Of a DNA stretch of 64,000 bases, positions 1-8,361 are shown piece by piece. The stretch lies in NCBI GenBank assembly GCA_034189225.1, contig JAXHVL010000057.1, positions 9,729-73,728 of the forward strand, written 5' to 3'. The stretch comes from JAXHTY01 sp034189225 (GTDB taxonomy: Bacteria; Desulfobacterota; Desulfobacteria; Desulfobacterales; Desulfosudaceae). Every line of letters begins with the position of its first letter. Positions within the stretch are counted from its first letter, which is position 1. The notes below the pieces were generated by a model, which was given only the letters and a program-made list of their open reading frames with translations, made no database searches and was not told where the DNA came from. The position numbers and the translations under genes are program-made.

Positions 1-1
1 A

Positions 2-988
2 GAGATCAAAGTGGTGGTCGGTGATTTAACCGAGGCTGATGTGATGCGGGGGCTGTTTGAGGGGCGGATGCCCTATGCCTGGGCGCTGGACAACACTTTT
101 ACCGGTGTTCCCGAGGCCGTGGTGCATTATGCGGAACAGCCGTCGGCGCCGTATTCCCTGATTAATTATAAGTATGCCAATATTACGATTACCAATAACC
201 TGCTGGTGACCAACAACCTGATGTTTGCCCTGAAGGATTTTTCACCGGAAACCCATGTGATTCACATCGGCACAATGGGCGAATATGGCACGCCCAATAT
301 TGATATTGAAGAAGGGTGGCTGGAGATAACCCATAAAGGACGGTCCGATACCTTTCTTTTTCCCCGCCAGGCAAGCTCCCTGTACCACACCACCAAAATC
401 ATGGATACCGATCTGATGTGGTTTTGCGTGAGAATGTGGGGGCTGCGCGTCACCGACTTGATGCAGGGTCCGGTATACGGGTTTGAAACTGAAGAGACCG
501 GCGGTGATGAGCGGCTGAACACGATTTTTAATTATGATGAGATATTTGGGACCATCGTCAACCGGTTTGTGACTCAGGCCGTGGTGGGGTATCCCTTGAC
601 CGTCTATGGCAAGGGCGGGCAGACGCGGGGATACCTGAACATCAACGATACCCTTCAGTGCGTGGCCATGGCGCAAAAGTCACCGGCAAAAGCCGGCGAA
701 TTGCGGATTTTCAACCAGATCATGGAGACTTTCAGCGTGAACGAGCTGGCGGAGAAGGTGGCCGTGGTAGGCCGCCGGCTGGGATATGATGTCAATATTG
801 ATCACCTGGAAAACCCCAGAAAAGAAGCGGAAGATCATTACTATAATCCAATCTACCAGGGATTGACAGGGCTCGGGGTCGAGCCTCATTACTTGACCGA
901 TGCGGTCCTGGAACGTTTTTTTCATGCGGTTGAAAAACACCGGGAAAATGTCCGGAAAGATGTGATTTTCAGGGGGGTGAAGTGGTAG
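2..988 (+). CDS. sqdB: UDP-sulfoquinovose synthase, 3' part (5' end outside window)
   Basis: NAD-dependent SDR-family enzyme that joins sulfite to UDP-glucose to make UDP-sulfoquinovose, the sulfolipid head-group donor. The reading frame is open from the window edge, so the true start and the glycine-rich NAD loop lie upstream. The visible part has the family hallmarks GTMGEYGTPN (with the catalytic Thr), FLFPRQASSLYHTTK (Tyr-x3-Lys dyad) and MQGPVYG. About 328 codons are present; the family is usually near 390-400 residues, so roughly 70 N-terminal residues are missing. It opens a run of sugar-nucleotide genes (capD-like, rfbA remnant, rfbC) and a PAPS-type fusion, which suggests sulfonated or sulfated surface glycans or lipids. 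Identification is strong; the head-group destination is inferred. Confidence 0.93.
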   Translation, partial: EIKVVVGDLTEADVMRGLFEGRMPYAWALDNTFTGVPEAVVHYAEQPSAPYSLINYKYANITITNNLLVTNNLMFALKDFSPETHVIHIGTMGEYGTPNIDIEEGWLEITHKGRSDTFLFPRQASSLYHTTKIMDTDLMWFCVRMWGLRVTDLMQGPVYGFETEETGGDERLNTIFNYDEIFGTIVNRFVTQAVVGYPLTVYGKGGQTRGYLNINDTLQCVAMAQKSPAKAGELRIFNQIMETFSVNELAEKVAVVGRRLGYDVNIDHLENPRKEAEDHYYNPIYQGLTGLGVEPHYLTDAVLERFFHAVEKHRENVRKDVIFRGVKW

Positions 989-1642
989 CAGACGGTTTGG
1001 GGAGTTGGTGTGTAGTGGGTGGCACTGGCGAAGGCCGGCAGGCCTTGTCAGTGGAAAAATCAAAACAGGGGGAGGCCCCCCGCGGCAAGATTAAGGGGCG
1101 CAAGTGCCTGTCCTGCACGGCACCTGGGCAGGTGGCGGCAATTTATGCGTTCCCTCGCAGGAGAGGCTGTGTCGCAATTGGTTTGATGCCATTGCGGGAG
1201 CGTATGCAACAAAGCAATCTTATTCTCGATCACTGTCAACAGAGCGTTAGGGAATGGGGTCTGCTTTTATGTGGAAGCCTGAAGGCTTCCGCTACACAGG
1301 CTGCGGTGTTTACCAAAATATGGGGCAATTGTCACAGCCGGTGTAGCGGCGGTCTTTAGACCGCCAGAAGCTCTTTCGCTGCACTGGCCGGAATGATATA
1401 TTGTGACACAGTCTCAGGAGCGAGGGAGCGAGAAAATAAAAAATCAAGTTGCTGCTTGACATCAGAATATGTTCTATTTATGATAAATGCTTTGATGAAG
1501 GAGGGGATATCAGTCATCTTTGATTTAATCCATTGACAAAACCAGTCACAACGTGTTGCTTTTGGGGAGACGGCAGGATCGGCCTGCCGGGGGACCTGAG
1601 GGCTGCTTTTCATAAACAACTTGAGTAAGGGAGGAATTCAAC
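989..1642. other. gene-poor gap with REP-like hairpins
   Basis: About 650 bases between sqdB and the comEA-like gene. Short open frames on both strands lack ribosome sites and resemble no family I know. Near 1273-1300 there is a hairpin (GGAAGCCTGAAGGCTTCC followed by GCTACA), and near 1341-1370 a related one (GTAGCGGCGGTCTTTAGACC). Both belong to a palindrome family seen again near 14075, 24864, 24915, 27245 and 47063. The stretch 1020-1260 is GC-rich and could hold a structured RNA, but I cannot match it to any known RNA. Confidence 0.5.
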
Positions 1643-1945
1643 ATGTTCAAACGGAAACTGGTTATGGGGATATGTGCCATTGTTGTCGGTTTGATGGCAA
1701 TATCCGGTGTTGCAGTTGCGGATGATGCAGGGAAGGTTAATATCAACACGGCCACGGTGGAAGAGCTGGCACAGCTGGACGGTATTGGTGATGCGTATGC
1801 GCAGCGGATCATAGAATACAGGGATGCCCATGGAACGTTCAAATCGGTTGATGAGTTACGGAACGTTAAAGGCATCGGTGAAAAAACGATTGAGAAAAAC
1901 AGGCACAAGATGACCGTGACCGAGCCGGACAAAAAAGGACAATGA
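1643..1945 (+). CDS. ComEA-like helix-hairpin-helix protein
   Basis: A 100-residue exported protein. Residues 1-27 form a signal peptide ending AVADD. Residues 30-92 carry two helix-hairpin-helix motifs: VNINTATVEELAQLDGIG and the later VDELRNVKGIGEKT. This is the DNA-binding module of ComEA competence proteins, and small soluble versions are common in Proteobacteria. A good ribosome site (AGGGAGG, 1628-1634) precedes the ATG at 1643. It stands alone, between the hairpin-rich gap and the capD-like gene. DNA binding outside the cytoplasm is inferred from the family; a role in natural transformation is not shown by the context. Confidence 0.85.
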   Translation: MFKRKLVMGICAIVVGLMAISGVAVADDAGKVNINTATVEELAQLDGIGDAYAQRIIEYRDAHGTFKSVDELRNVKGIGEKTIEKNRHKMTVTEPDKKGQ

Positions 1946-2017
1946 TCAGGATTTAACGTGCCATCAATCATTGTGCGGCATATTGAATGAATATGCCGCA
2001 CATAATTTAAAATCAGA

Positions 2018-3946
2018 ATGAAAAAGTTATATCTCAGAAAAAATGTGGCTGTTATTCTCTGCATGGATGTGCTGCTTTTTTGTGGCGCGCTTTGCCTTTC
2101 CTATTTATTGCGTTTTGATTTCGATATTTCCAGGTCATCGGCGAATTTGTTGTGGCATACCCTGCCGTTTGCAATATTGACAAAACTGGCTGTTTTTTAC
2201 TTTTTTGATCTTTACCGCGGCATGTGGCGTTATACGAGCATCGGTGATCTGCTGAATATTGTTAAGGCTTCTTTCCTGAGCAGTCTTTTGATTGTCGGTG
2301 CGATTTTGTTTATCAACCGGTTTGAGGGGTTTCCCCGATCCGTATTTCTGGTTGACTGTCTGCTCACCATTCTTCTGATCTCCGGTTTCAGAGTGGCCAT
2401 CCGGTTTTATTTTGAGCATGCAGCCGGCGAGAACATTCGGGATGTTGCAGTTTCCCTATGGAAGCAATTGATTGCCCGCAAAAAGGACAGGACCAGCAAA
2501 GGCGTGATCATTATCGGTGCAGGGGACGGCGGCGAGAAAATATACCGGGAGATTCGGAACAATCCTCTGCTGGGGTACAATGTGGTCGGGTTTCTGGATG
2601 ACAATCCCGTTAAAATCGGCATGAAGATTCATGGTATTCCCGTGCTTGGGCCTATTGCCTATGTTGAGACCATTAAAAATACCATGCGGGTGGATGAAAT
2701 CGTTATTGCCATTCCTTCGGCATCTGCGGACCAGATGCGGACCATCGTCACCCATTGCGAAAAAAGCGGCGTCAGCTTTAAAACGGTTCCCGGCTATGCC
2801 GAGCTCATCAATGGCAAGGTTTCCATCAGCTCCATTCGAAATGTGGCCTACCGGGATTTGCTGGGAAGAGATGTGGTGAACCTGGATAAGGAAAAAATCG
2901 GCGCCTATCTGCGGGGTAAAAATGTTCTGGTGACCGGGGCCGGCGGCTCCATCGGGTCCGAACTGTGCCGGCAGGTGGGCCGATTTCATCCAGGCCGGAT
3001 CATTTTGTTTGAGCGTTCGGAAACCGCTTTGTATGAGATTGACCTTGAGCTGAAATCCAATTTCAAGGAAGAGGGGATAGATATTGTGCCGATTCTGGGA
3101 GACGTTCAGGACCGGCAGCAGCTTGAGCAGGTGTTTGCGCGATTGACGCCGGATGTGGTGTTTCACGCGGCGGCATACAAACATGTACCGATTCTGGAAT
3201 CGCACCCCTGGAAGGCGGTGAAAAACAATATCTGCGGCACCCAGAACCTGGTGGAAGTATCCAAGAAGTTTGATGTGGACCGTTTTGTTTTCGTGTCCAC
3301 GGACAAGGCAGTACGGCCCTCCAATGTAATGGGCGCATCCAAGCGGGTTGCGGAAATCCTTTTGCAGAGCCAGAACGGGTGCAATACCGCAAGGACCCAG
3401 TTCATGATCGTCCGGTTCGGCAATGTGGCCGGCAGCGCGGGCAGTGTTATTCCGCTTTTCAAGAAGCAGATTGAAAAAGGCGGGCCGGTGACGGTCACCC
3501 ACCCGGATGTCACCCGTTATTTCATGACCATCTCCGAAGCCTGCCAGCTTATCCTGCAGGCAGGTGCCATTGGCAATAAAAATCGCACAAGTGCCGAGGT
3601 GTTTCTGCTGAAGATGGGAACCCCCATCAAGATCGCGGACATGGCCCGTGACCTGATCCGGCTTTCCGGGTTTGAGCCCGACGTGGACATCAAGATCGAA
3701 TATATCGGCCTTCGCCCCGGCGAAAAGCTTTACGAGGAATTGATTACCGAAGGCGAGGGCATCGTGCCCACCGACCATGAAAAGATCATGGTGCTGCGCG
3801 GCGTGGAAAAAGACCTGGTGTCCCTGAACGGCAATATTGACAAGCTGATCCGGTATGCCGAATCTCAGGATGTGACAAACATAAGGGCCCAGTTAAAGGG
3901 TGTGGTGCCGGAGTATGCGCCTGCTTTAAATAGTGCCCATCCATAA
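2018..3946 (+). CDS. CapD/PglF-type membrane nucleotide-sugar epimerase/dehydratase
   Basis: A 642-residue polysaccharide biosynthesis protein. The N-terminus has four hydrophobic segments (about 10-32, 45-68, 80-100, 106-128). A first Rossmann fold begins near 161 (GVIIIGAGDGG). The extended SDR domain begins near 299 (NVLVTGAGGSIGSE), with the active-site stretch STDKAVRPSNVMGASKR near 427, where Met replaces the usual Tyr, as is typical of this family. Members make 4-keto-6-deoxy or epimerised UDP-HexNAc for capsule, O-antigen or glycosylation. The last codons and the TAA stop lie inside an element A derivative (3933-3959). Without that insertion the protein would end two residues earlier, at a TGA. 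No clear ribosome site precedes the ATG. Confidence 0.9.
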   Translation: MKKLYLRKNVAVILCMDVLLFCGALCLSYLLRFDFDISRSSANLLWHTLPFAILTKLAVFYFFDLYRGMWRYTSIGDLLNIVKASFLSSLLIVGAILFINRFEGFPRSVFLVDCLLTILLISGFRVAIRFYFEHAAGENIRDVAVSLWKQLIARKKDRTSKGVIIIGAGDGGEKIYREIRNNPLLGYNVVGFLDDNPVKIGMKIHGIPVLGPIAYVETIKNTMRVDEIVIAIPSASADQMRTIVTHCEKSGVSFKTVPGYAELINGKVSISSIRNVAYRDLLGRDVVNLDKEKIGAYLRGKNVLVTGAGGSIGSELCRQVGRFHPGRIILFERSETALYEIDLELKSNFKEEGIDIVPILGDVQDRQQLEQVFARLTPDVVFHAAAYKHVPILESHPWKAVKNNICGTQNLVEVSKKFDVDRFVFVSTDKAVRPSNVMGASKRVAEILLQSQNGCNTARTQFMIVRFGNVAGSAGSVIPLFKKQIEKGGPVTVTHPDVTRYFMTISEACQLILQAGAIGNKNRTSAEVFLLKMGTPIKIADMARDLIRLSGFEPDVDIKIEYIGLRPGEKLYEELITEGEGIVPTDHEKIMVLRGVEKDLVSLNGNIDKLIRYAESQDVTNIRAQLKGVVPEYAPALNSAHP

Positions 3947-3959
3947 TCTGGATGGGCAC
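3933..3959. mobile_element. element A, internally deleted copy (27 bp)
   Basis: Two element A ends facing each other: GTGCCCATCCA, 5 bases, then TGGATGGGCAC, a perfect 11-bp inverted repeat. It is flanked by the 6-bp direct repeat TAAATA (3927-3932 and 3960-3965). It overlaps the 3' end of the capD-like gene and supplies its last three residues and stop. It could also act as a transcription stem, but no T-run follows. Confidence 0.85.
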
Positions 3960-3965
3960 TAAATA

Positions 3966-4691
3966 ATTGATCGCTTCGTAAGAAGCTTTTATTCATACTT
4001 TTCTTTGCTCGTCGCCCAAAGAAAAGTATGCAAAAGAAAGGGCGCCCGCGTCTATTTGATATTTTGGGGCCTTCGGCTTCCCTCACAGGAACGGTTTTTT
4101 CGGCGCTGGCAGAAACTCGCCTGTCATTTTGTAAAGATGCGTTAATCCTCGTCTGCTCAAACAGTCTGCCCGCGTTTTTCGAAAAAACCGTCCCTGCTCG
4201 GCTGCGCTGCAAGGGGCGGGGCACGTGTTGCTGTTCAGTTGTTTTGGCAGACTGGAAAACCTGGTAATAAACTGAAAAATCGAATAGAATTGATAGGTTT
4301 TGCAAATTGGCAGATTAAGTTCCTTGGAAGTCCAATGTCCGCTTATGGGGTTGGGTTGCGTATCTCTCGTCATGTCACGTACTGTGTAGGGGCGAACCTT
4401 GTGTTCGCCTATTGATCGGGCGAACACAAGGTTCGCCCCTACAGGATGTCTCTCGAGGGTAATATTGACACGCCGCATTTTGAACTTTTTACGTTGCCGT
4501 CGGCAAGCGATTTTTTACGAGTTCATCGAATTTGGGTCCGCTCGATTTCGATAGCGATCCCGATACCGATTTCGATTTGGACTAAATCCCTTCCAGGTGT
4601 AATCCAAAACCGGGCCCTCTGGGCCAGGATTCTTTACTATTGGACGCATTCAGATACCAGAACGCCTTCGGTTTTTTCGAAGACTTCTGGT
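3966..4691. repeat. block of mixed repeats replacing the 5' part of rfbA
   Basis: About 725 bases assembled from motifs found elsewhere in the window. They include GCATACTTTTCTTTG and its inverse (3990-4040), AAGTTCCTTGGAAGT (near 4318), an element C copy with inner hairpin (about 4335-4501, ending GCCGTC), an Asp/Phe-tail relic of a four-helix-bundle gene (4531-4580, TCGATAGCGATCCCGATACC), and a hairpin ATACCAGAA...TTCTGGTAT (4655-4693). No intact gene is seen. Antisense and sense frames here translate repeat DNA. Confidence 0.75.
4387..4442. repeat. GGGGCGAAC inverted-repeat hairpin
   Basis: The arm TAGGGGCGAACCTTGTGTTC is followed by its near-perfect reverse complement. The same palindrome occurs at 7992-8062, 18268-18298 and 60102-60158, each time inside an element C copy. 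It is a REP-like sequence. Function is unknown; attenuation or RNA stabilisation are possible. Confidence 0.8.
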
Positions 4692-5225
4692 ATTTTTTAT
4701 GGTTACGGGCTCACCGGCAAAGTCTCGGAAGCGGCCGCGCTGGAAGACGGTGCCAGGATATTCGGCTACTGGGTAAAGGACCCGGAGCGGTACGGCGTGG
4801 TGAGTTTTGATGATGGCGGCAGTGCCTTGGATATCGAGGAAAAGCCGGCAGCCCCGAAATCCAATTGGGCGGTGACAGGACTTTATTTTTATGATAATCA
4901 GGTAGTCGATATCGCATCGGGACTCAAGCCGTCGGCCCGCGGCGAGCTTGAAATTACGGATGTCAACCGTGCCTATCTTGCCATGGGCAGCCTGTATGTT
5001 GAAAAACTGGGGCGCGGGGTGGCATGGCTGGACACCGGAACACCTGAAAGTCTTCTTGGGGCCGCCAATTTCATTGAAACCATTGAAAAGCGGCAGGGGC
5101 TGAAGATTGCCTGCGTGGAAGAGGTCGTGTTTAACAAAGGGTTTATCGATGCCGCGCAGGTGGAAAAACTGGTAGCGGCTTATGCCAACAACTGGTATGG
5201 CGCATATTTGCTGGACGGACACTGA
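4692..5225 (+). pseudogene. rfbA: glucose-1-phosphate thymidylyltransferase, 5'-deleted
   Basis: Homology to RfbA starts at IFYGYGL (4692) and runs to the normal C-terminus, with DPERYGVV, SNWAVTGLYFYDN, SARGELEITDVNR, AWLDTGT and FIETIEKRQGLK all clear. The first ~110 residues are missing, including the nucleotide-binding LAGGSGTRL loop. The frame upstream is open back to 4446 but reads through repeat DNA (PIPISIW and so on). The product would lack the nucleotide pocket, so this is scored as a pseudogene. rfbC follows directly, so a dTDP-rhamnose operon was probably cut by repeat insertion and deletion. A collapsed repeat in the assembly is the main alternative. Confidence 0.85.
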
Positions 5226-5259
5226 TTATAAATACGGCAGAGGGGTGGAGTAAGGCAGC

Positions 5260-5814
5260 ATGAAGGTAATTGTCACGTCCATTGACGAGGTTAAGATCGT
5301 TGCTCCGGATGTATTCCAGGACCGGCGCGGCTTTTTTATGGAGACCTATAACCGCCGCCGGTATGTGGACCACGGCATTGATGCGGTATTTGTTCAGGAC
5401 AATCTGTCCTGTTCAGGCGCCGGCATTATAAGGGGGCTTCATTACCAGTTTCCGAAGCCCCAGGCAAAACTGGTTTACGTAATCTCCGGCGAGGTATTTG
5501 ATGTGGCGGTGGATATCCGGAAGGGGTCGCCCGCCTTTGGCCGGTGGACAGGCACGGTGCTGTCCGCGGCAAACAGGAAACAGCTGTTTATTCCGGCGGG
5601 ATTTGCCCACGGGTTCCGGGCGTTGAGCGATAACGTCCTGCTGGCCTATAAATGCAGCGATTTTTATAATCCCGAGGCGGACCGGGTGATCCGGTGGAAC
5701 GATCCGGACATCAACATTGCATGGGGTGAAGATGCACCGGTGCTGTCTGAAAAAGATGCCAATGCCCCGTATCTCAGGGAGGTGCCTGAGGACTGCCTGC
5801 CGGAGATGCCATGA
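5260..5814 (+). CDS. rfbC: dTDP-4-dehydrorhamnose 3,5-epimerase
   Basis: A 184-residue cupin that epimerises C3 and C5 of dTDP-4-keto-6-deoxyglucose in L-rhamnose synthesis. Family marks: DRRGFFMETYN, IIRGLHYQ (catalytic His), AKLVYVISGEVFDVAVDIRKGSP, FIPAGFAHGF and LLAYKCSDFYNP (Tyr). Length is normal. The ribosome site GGGGTGGAG lies just before the ATG. It follows the truncated rfbA by 34 bases, the usual rfbA-rfbC order. No rfbB or rfbD is in the window, so the pathway needs genes elsewhere. Confidence 0.95.
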   Translation: MKVIVTSIDEVKIVAPDVFQDRRGFFMETYNRRRYVDHGIDAVFVQDNLSCSGAGIIRGLHYQFPKPQAKLVYVISGEVFDVAVDIRKGSPAFGRWTGTVLSAANRKQLFIPAGFAHGFRALSDNVLLAYKCSDFYNPEADRVIRWNDPDINIAWGEDAPVLSEKDANAPYLREVPEDCLPEMP

Positions 5815-5818
5815 ATTG

Positions 5819-5903
5819 AATAAATTCGTGTAAATTCGTGTGCATTGGTGGGCGTATAGCGGATGTGGCCCACGAATCGGCACGAATTTTCACGAACAAT
5901 AAT
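5819..5903. repeat. CACGAAT-type inverted repeat
   Basis: A short imperfect palindrome made of AATTCGTGTAAATTCGTGTG and, after a spacer with GGTGGGC, CCCACGAATCGGCACGAAT. A sister copy is at 62309-62390. It lies between rfbC and sat-cysC and would add a false N-terminal extension if the upstream ATG at 5863 were used. Confidence 0.7.
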
Positions 5904-5946
5904 ATGCCTGCGGATTGCAGGAAAACAAGGATCGGGGAGGATGTTT

Positions 5947-7659
5947 ATGAAAAATGGAAACGGCGCGCCGCATGGGGGGGAGCTGGTGGACCTGGTGGTG
6001 GATGAAGATCGGGGCAACGTGCTGAAAGACCTGGCGCTGAACCTTCAGGAAATCGTGTTGAACAACCGCCAGCTCTGCGATTTTGATTTGCTGGCCACCG
6101 GTGCTTTTTCACCGCTGAAAGGGTTCATGCGGCAGGTGGATTATGAATCCGTGCTGGACCGCATGCGACTTGCCGATGGCACCTTGTTTCCCGTACCGGT
6201 ATGCCTTGATCTGGATGAAACTAAAGCCCTTTCCATGGATGCGGGGCAGTCCGTTGCCTTGCGGGACCAGGAAGGGCTGCTGCTGGCTATTCTTGAGATT
6301 GAAGACATATGGAAGCCGGATCTGGAAAAGGAGGTCATGGCGGTTCACGGGACCACGGACGATGCCCATCCCGGGGTTCACTACCTGCTTCGGTCCTGCC
6401 GGCAATACTACATCGGCGGCAGGATGGAAGTGGTGCGGCTGCCGGTCCATTTCGATTCCCGCCAGCTGCGCAAAACGCCGGCCGAGGTGCGGTCCTTTTA
6501 TAAAAAACTGGGATGGCAGCGGGTGGTGGGGTTTCATACCCGGCAGCCCATACATCGTCCCCAGTTTGAAATGACGATCCGTGCCATGCGTCAGACCCGG
6601 GCGAATCTGCTTTGTCTGCCCAGTGTGGGGCTCACAGACCCGGGTGACTTTGACCGGTACACCCGTGTCCGATGCTACAAGCGGATTGCCGATTATTATC
6701 CGCCGGATTCGTTTATGCTGAATTTAATCCCCCTGGCCATGCGCATGGCCGGCCCCAGGGAAGCCCTGTTGCATTTGATCATTGGGAAGAATTTCGGGTG
6801 CACGGATTTTATCATCGGCGCCGACCATGCCAGCCCGGCCAGGGGCAAGGCCGGCAGATCGTTCTATGACAGCGGTCAGGCCGCGGAAACGGCAGCCGCG
6901 TATGCCCAGGAGCTCTCCATGAATGTGGTGGCTTTTCCGGAGATCGTTTATCTGCCGTTTGAGGATGAATTTGTGCCGGTGGATCAGGTGCCCGAAGAGG
7001 CACAATACATCTCCATGTCCGGCACCATCATCCGGGAGCGGATCCGCAAGGGAAAGACGGTGCCCGAGTGGGCCACCTTTCCCGAGGTGCTGACGGAGCT
7101 GGAACGGGCCTACCCCCCGCCCTCCCGGCAGGGGTTTACGATGTTTCTCACCGGCCTTTCCGGCGCGGGCAAGTCCACCATCGCAAAGGTGCTGTACGCC
7201 CGGTTCCTGGAGATCGGCACGCGGCCGGTGACCCTGCTGGACGGCGATATTGTCCGCCACAATCTATCCAGTGAGCTGGATTTTTCCAAGGCCCACCGGG
7301 ATATCAATGTCAAGCGCATCGGGTTCGTGGCCAGCGAGATCACCAAAAACCGGGGAATCGCCATATGCGCGCCCATCGCGCCCTATTCAGTGACGCGCAG
7401 CGAGGTCAGGCGCGTCATTGAGGCCTATGGCGGTTTTTTTGAAATTCACATCGCCACGCCCATTGAGGAGTGTGAAAAACGGGACCGCAAGGGCATGTAT
7501 GCCAAGGCCAAGGCCGGCCTGATCAAGGGGTTTACCGGTGTGGACGATCCTTATGAGGCCCCGGCTTCACCGGACCTGCGCATTGATACCACCGACCTGA
7601 CCCCGGATGAGGCGGCCCAGGAGATTTTGCTGCTGCTGGGTGAGAGGGGGTATATTTAG
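5947..7659 (+). CDS. Sat-CysC fusion: ATP sulfurylase-like / APS kinase
   Basis: A 570-residue fusion of an ATP-sulfurylase-like domain (about 1-390) and an APS kinase (about 395-570). APS kinase makes PAPS; its Walker A GLSGAGKST starts at 403, with LDGDIVRHNL and the APYSVTR serine intact. In the sulfurylase half the usual QTRNPxHRxH reads HTRQPIHRPQ (197-206), and GRDHAG reads GADHAS (291-296). Arg199, His203, Asp293 and His294 are kept, but the second HxxH histidine and the Arg of GRDH are lost. Sulfurylase activity is therefore doubtful, and an APS kinase with a structural partner domain is possible. The start was chosen at 5947, six bases after GGGGAGG; upstream in-frame sequence is repeat DNA. 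The TAG stop is shared with the first base of element A. Confidence 0.88.
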   Translation: MKNGNGAPHGGELVDLVVDEDRGNVLKDLALNLQEIVLNNRQLCDFDLLATGAFSPLKGFMRQVDYESVLDRMRLADGTLFPVPVCLDLDETKALSMDAGQSVALRDQEGLLLAILEIEDIWKPDLEKEVMAVHGTTDDAHPGVHYLLRSCRQYYIGGRMEVVRLPVHFDSRQLRKTPAEVRSFYKKLGWQRVVGFHTRQPIHRPQFEMTIRAMRQTRANLLCLPSVGLTDPGDFDRYTRVRCYKRIADYYPPDSFMLNLIPLAMRMAGPREALLHLIIGKNFGCTDFIIGADHASPARGKAGRSFYDSGQAAETAAAYAQELSMNVVAFPEIVYLPFEDEFVPVDQVPEEAQYISMSGTIIRERIRKGKTVPEWATFPEVLTELERAYPPPSRQGFTMFLTGLSGAGKSTIAKVLYARFLEIGTRPVTLLDGDIVRHNLSSELDFSKAHRDINVKRIGFVASEITKNRGIAICAPIAPYSVTRSEVRRVIEAYGGFFEIHIATPIEECEKRDRKGMYAKAKAGLIKGFTGVDDPYEAPASPDLRIDTTDLTPDEAAQEILLLLGERGYI

Positions 7660-7799
7660 TGCCCATCCATAAATTGCTATTTTGCCCGATTTCTGCGTCA
7701 GGCTCAAATTTTAATCCTCGAAATACGCAAAGTATTCCTCCGGTTAAAATTTTCGCCTTCCTTGAACTCGACCAAAATATCTAATTTCTGGACGGACAC
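7659..7799 (+). mobile_element. element A, full copy (141 bp)
   Basis: Starts GTGCCCATCCATAAATT and ends AATTTCTGGACGGACAC, so the ends form an imperfect inverted repeat. It is flanked by the direct repeat TATTTA (7653-7658 and 7800-7805). No open frame of note. Removing it and one duplication restores TAT ATT TAG, so the insertion kept the native stop of the sat-cysC gene. Other full copies are at 20315, 27310 and 52649. Confidence 0.9.
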
Positions 7800-7931
7800 T
7801 ATTTAGGGGTGGGCGCAAACTATTTATTCAGTCAATAATACCGGGTCCTTTGGGGGAGGTCAGAGATAAAAGGCTACGCCGGTGAGGCGCAAAGCACGAA
7901 AACCAACCAAGTTCCTTGGAAGTCGCTTGCA

Positions 7932-8123
7932 GACGGCAAAGTAAAAAGTTCAGGATGCGGCATGTTTTTATCTCACCCTCGAGGAATTTTTTGTAGGGGC
8001 GAACCTTGTGTTCGCCCTCTGATCGCCCGATCAGAGGGCGAACACAAGGTTCGCCCCTACACCGTACGTGACATGACGAGAGATGTATCGCAACGCAGAT
8101 CTTGGGCTTTTTACGAAGCCGTC
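7932..8123. repeat. element C copy with GGGGCGAAC hairpin
   Basis: Bounded by GACGGCAAAGTAAAAAGTTC and the inverted GGCTTTTTACGAAGCCGTC, with the GGGGCGAAC hairpin inside (7992-8062). Related copies: 18204-18359, 26958-27086, 57443-57571 and partial ones at 4335-4501 and 60041-60197. The preceding stretch 7826-7905 is the start of another repeat block (CAGTCAATA...GGCTACGCCGG...GCAAAGCACGAAA) shared with 10965, 26670 and 47262. Confidence 0.8.
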
Positions 8124-8160
8124 AAATTTTACAATATACAGGCCCTTGCAATCAGTTGTT

Positions 8161-8361
8161 TTAAAAATTTGAAGATTGAGGGGGGCTGAAAAGCCGAAAG
8201 ACAAGGTTGCAGATGTTTTGAAAATGGTGGTCCATGGTTATCAGTTCTGCGCCGGTTTCCATGGTCTGGGCGGCAATTCTGGAGTAACGGTCTGATGTGA
8301 TTTCCGTCATAGGGACGGTTTCAACCACCGGGTGGGCCAGGAATCGTTCCAGTTCTTCCAT
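8161..8361 (-). pseudogene. PIN-domain (VapC-like) toxin remnant
   Basis: The 66-residue frame begins MEELERFLAHPVVETVPM and ends with AAQTMETGAELITMDHHFQNI. These match the middle and C-terminal parts of PIN-domain ribonucleases, including the late acidic residue in ITMDHHF. The N-terminal LDTN strand with the first catalytic Asp is absent. The segment that should sit between SRI and AAQ (usually containing a TNDLWIA-type motif) is deleted. Toxin activity is therefore very unlikely. It is downstream of the antitoxin-like frame at 8307-8498, as in an ordinary antitoxin-toxin pair. Confidence 0.6.

Noticed and set aside
982..1359. 125-residue open frame after sqdB
   Set aside because: No ribosome site, odd composition, overlaps REP-like hairpins and the end of sqdB; no family resemblance.
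2456..3778. Long antisense frame opposite the capD-like gene
   Set aside because: Pure shadow of a well-supported gene; rich in His/Gly/Pro as expected for the opposite strand of GC-rich coding DNA.
5863..5946. Longer N-terminus for the Sat-CysC fusion
   Set aside because: It translates the CACGAAT repeat, while GGGGAGG marks ATG 5947.
7962..8189. 75-residue frame in the element C copy
   Set aside because: Encoded by the GGGGCGAAC hairpin; the same peptide fragments occur wherever that repeat is found.
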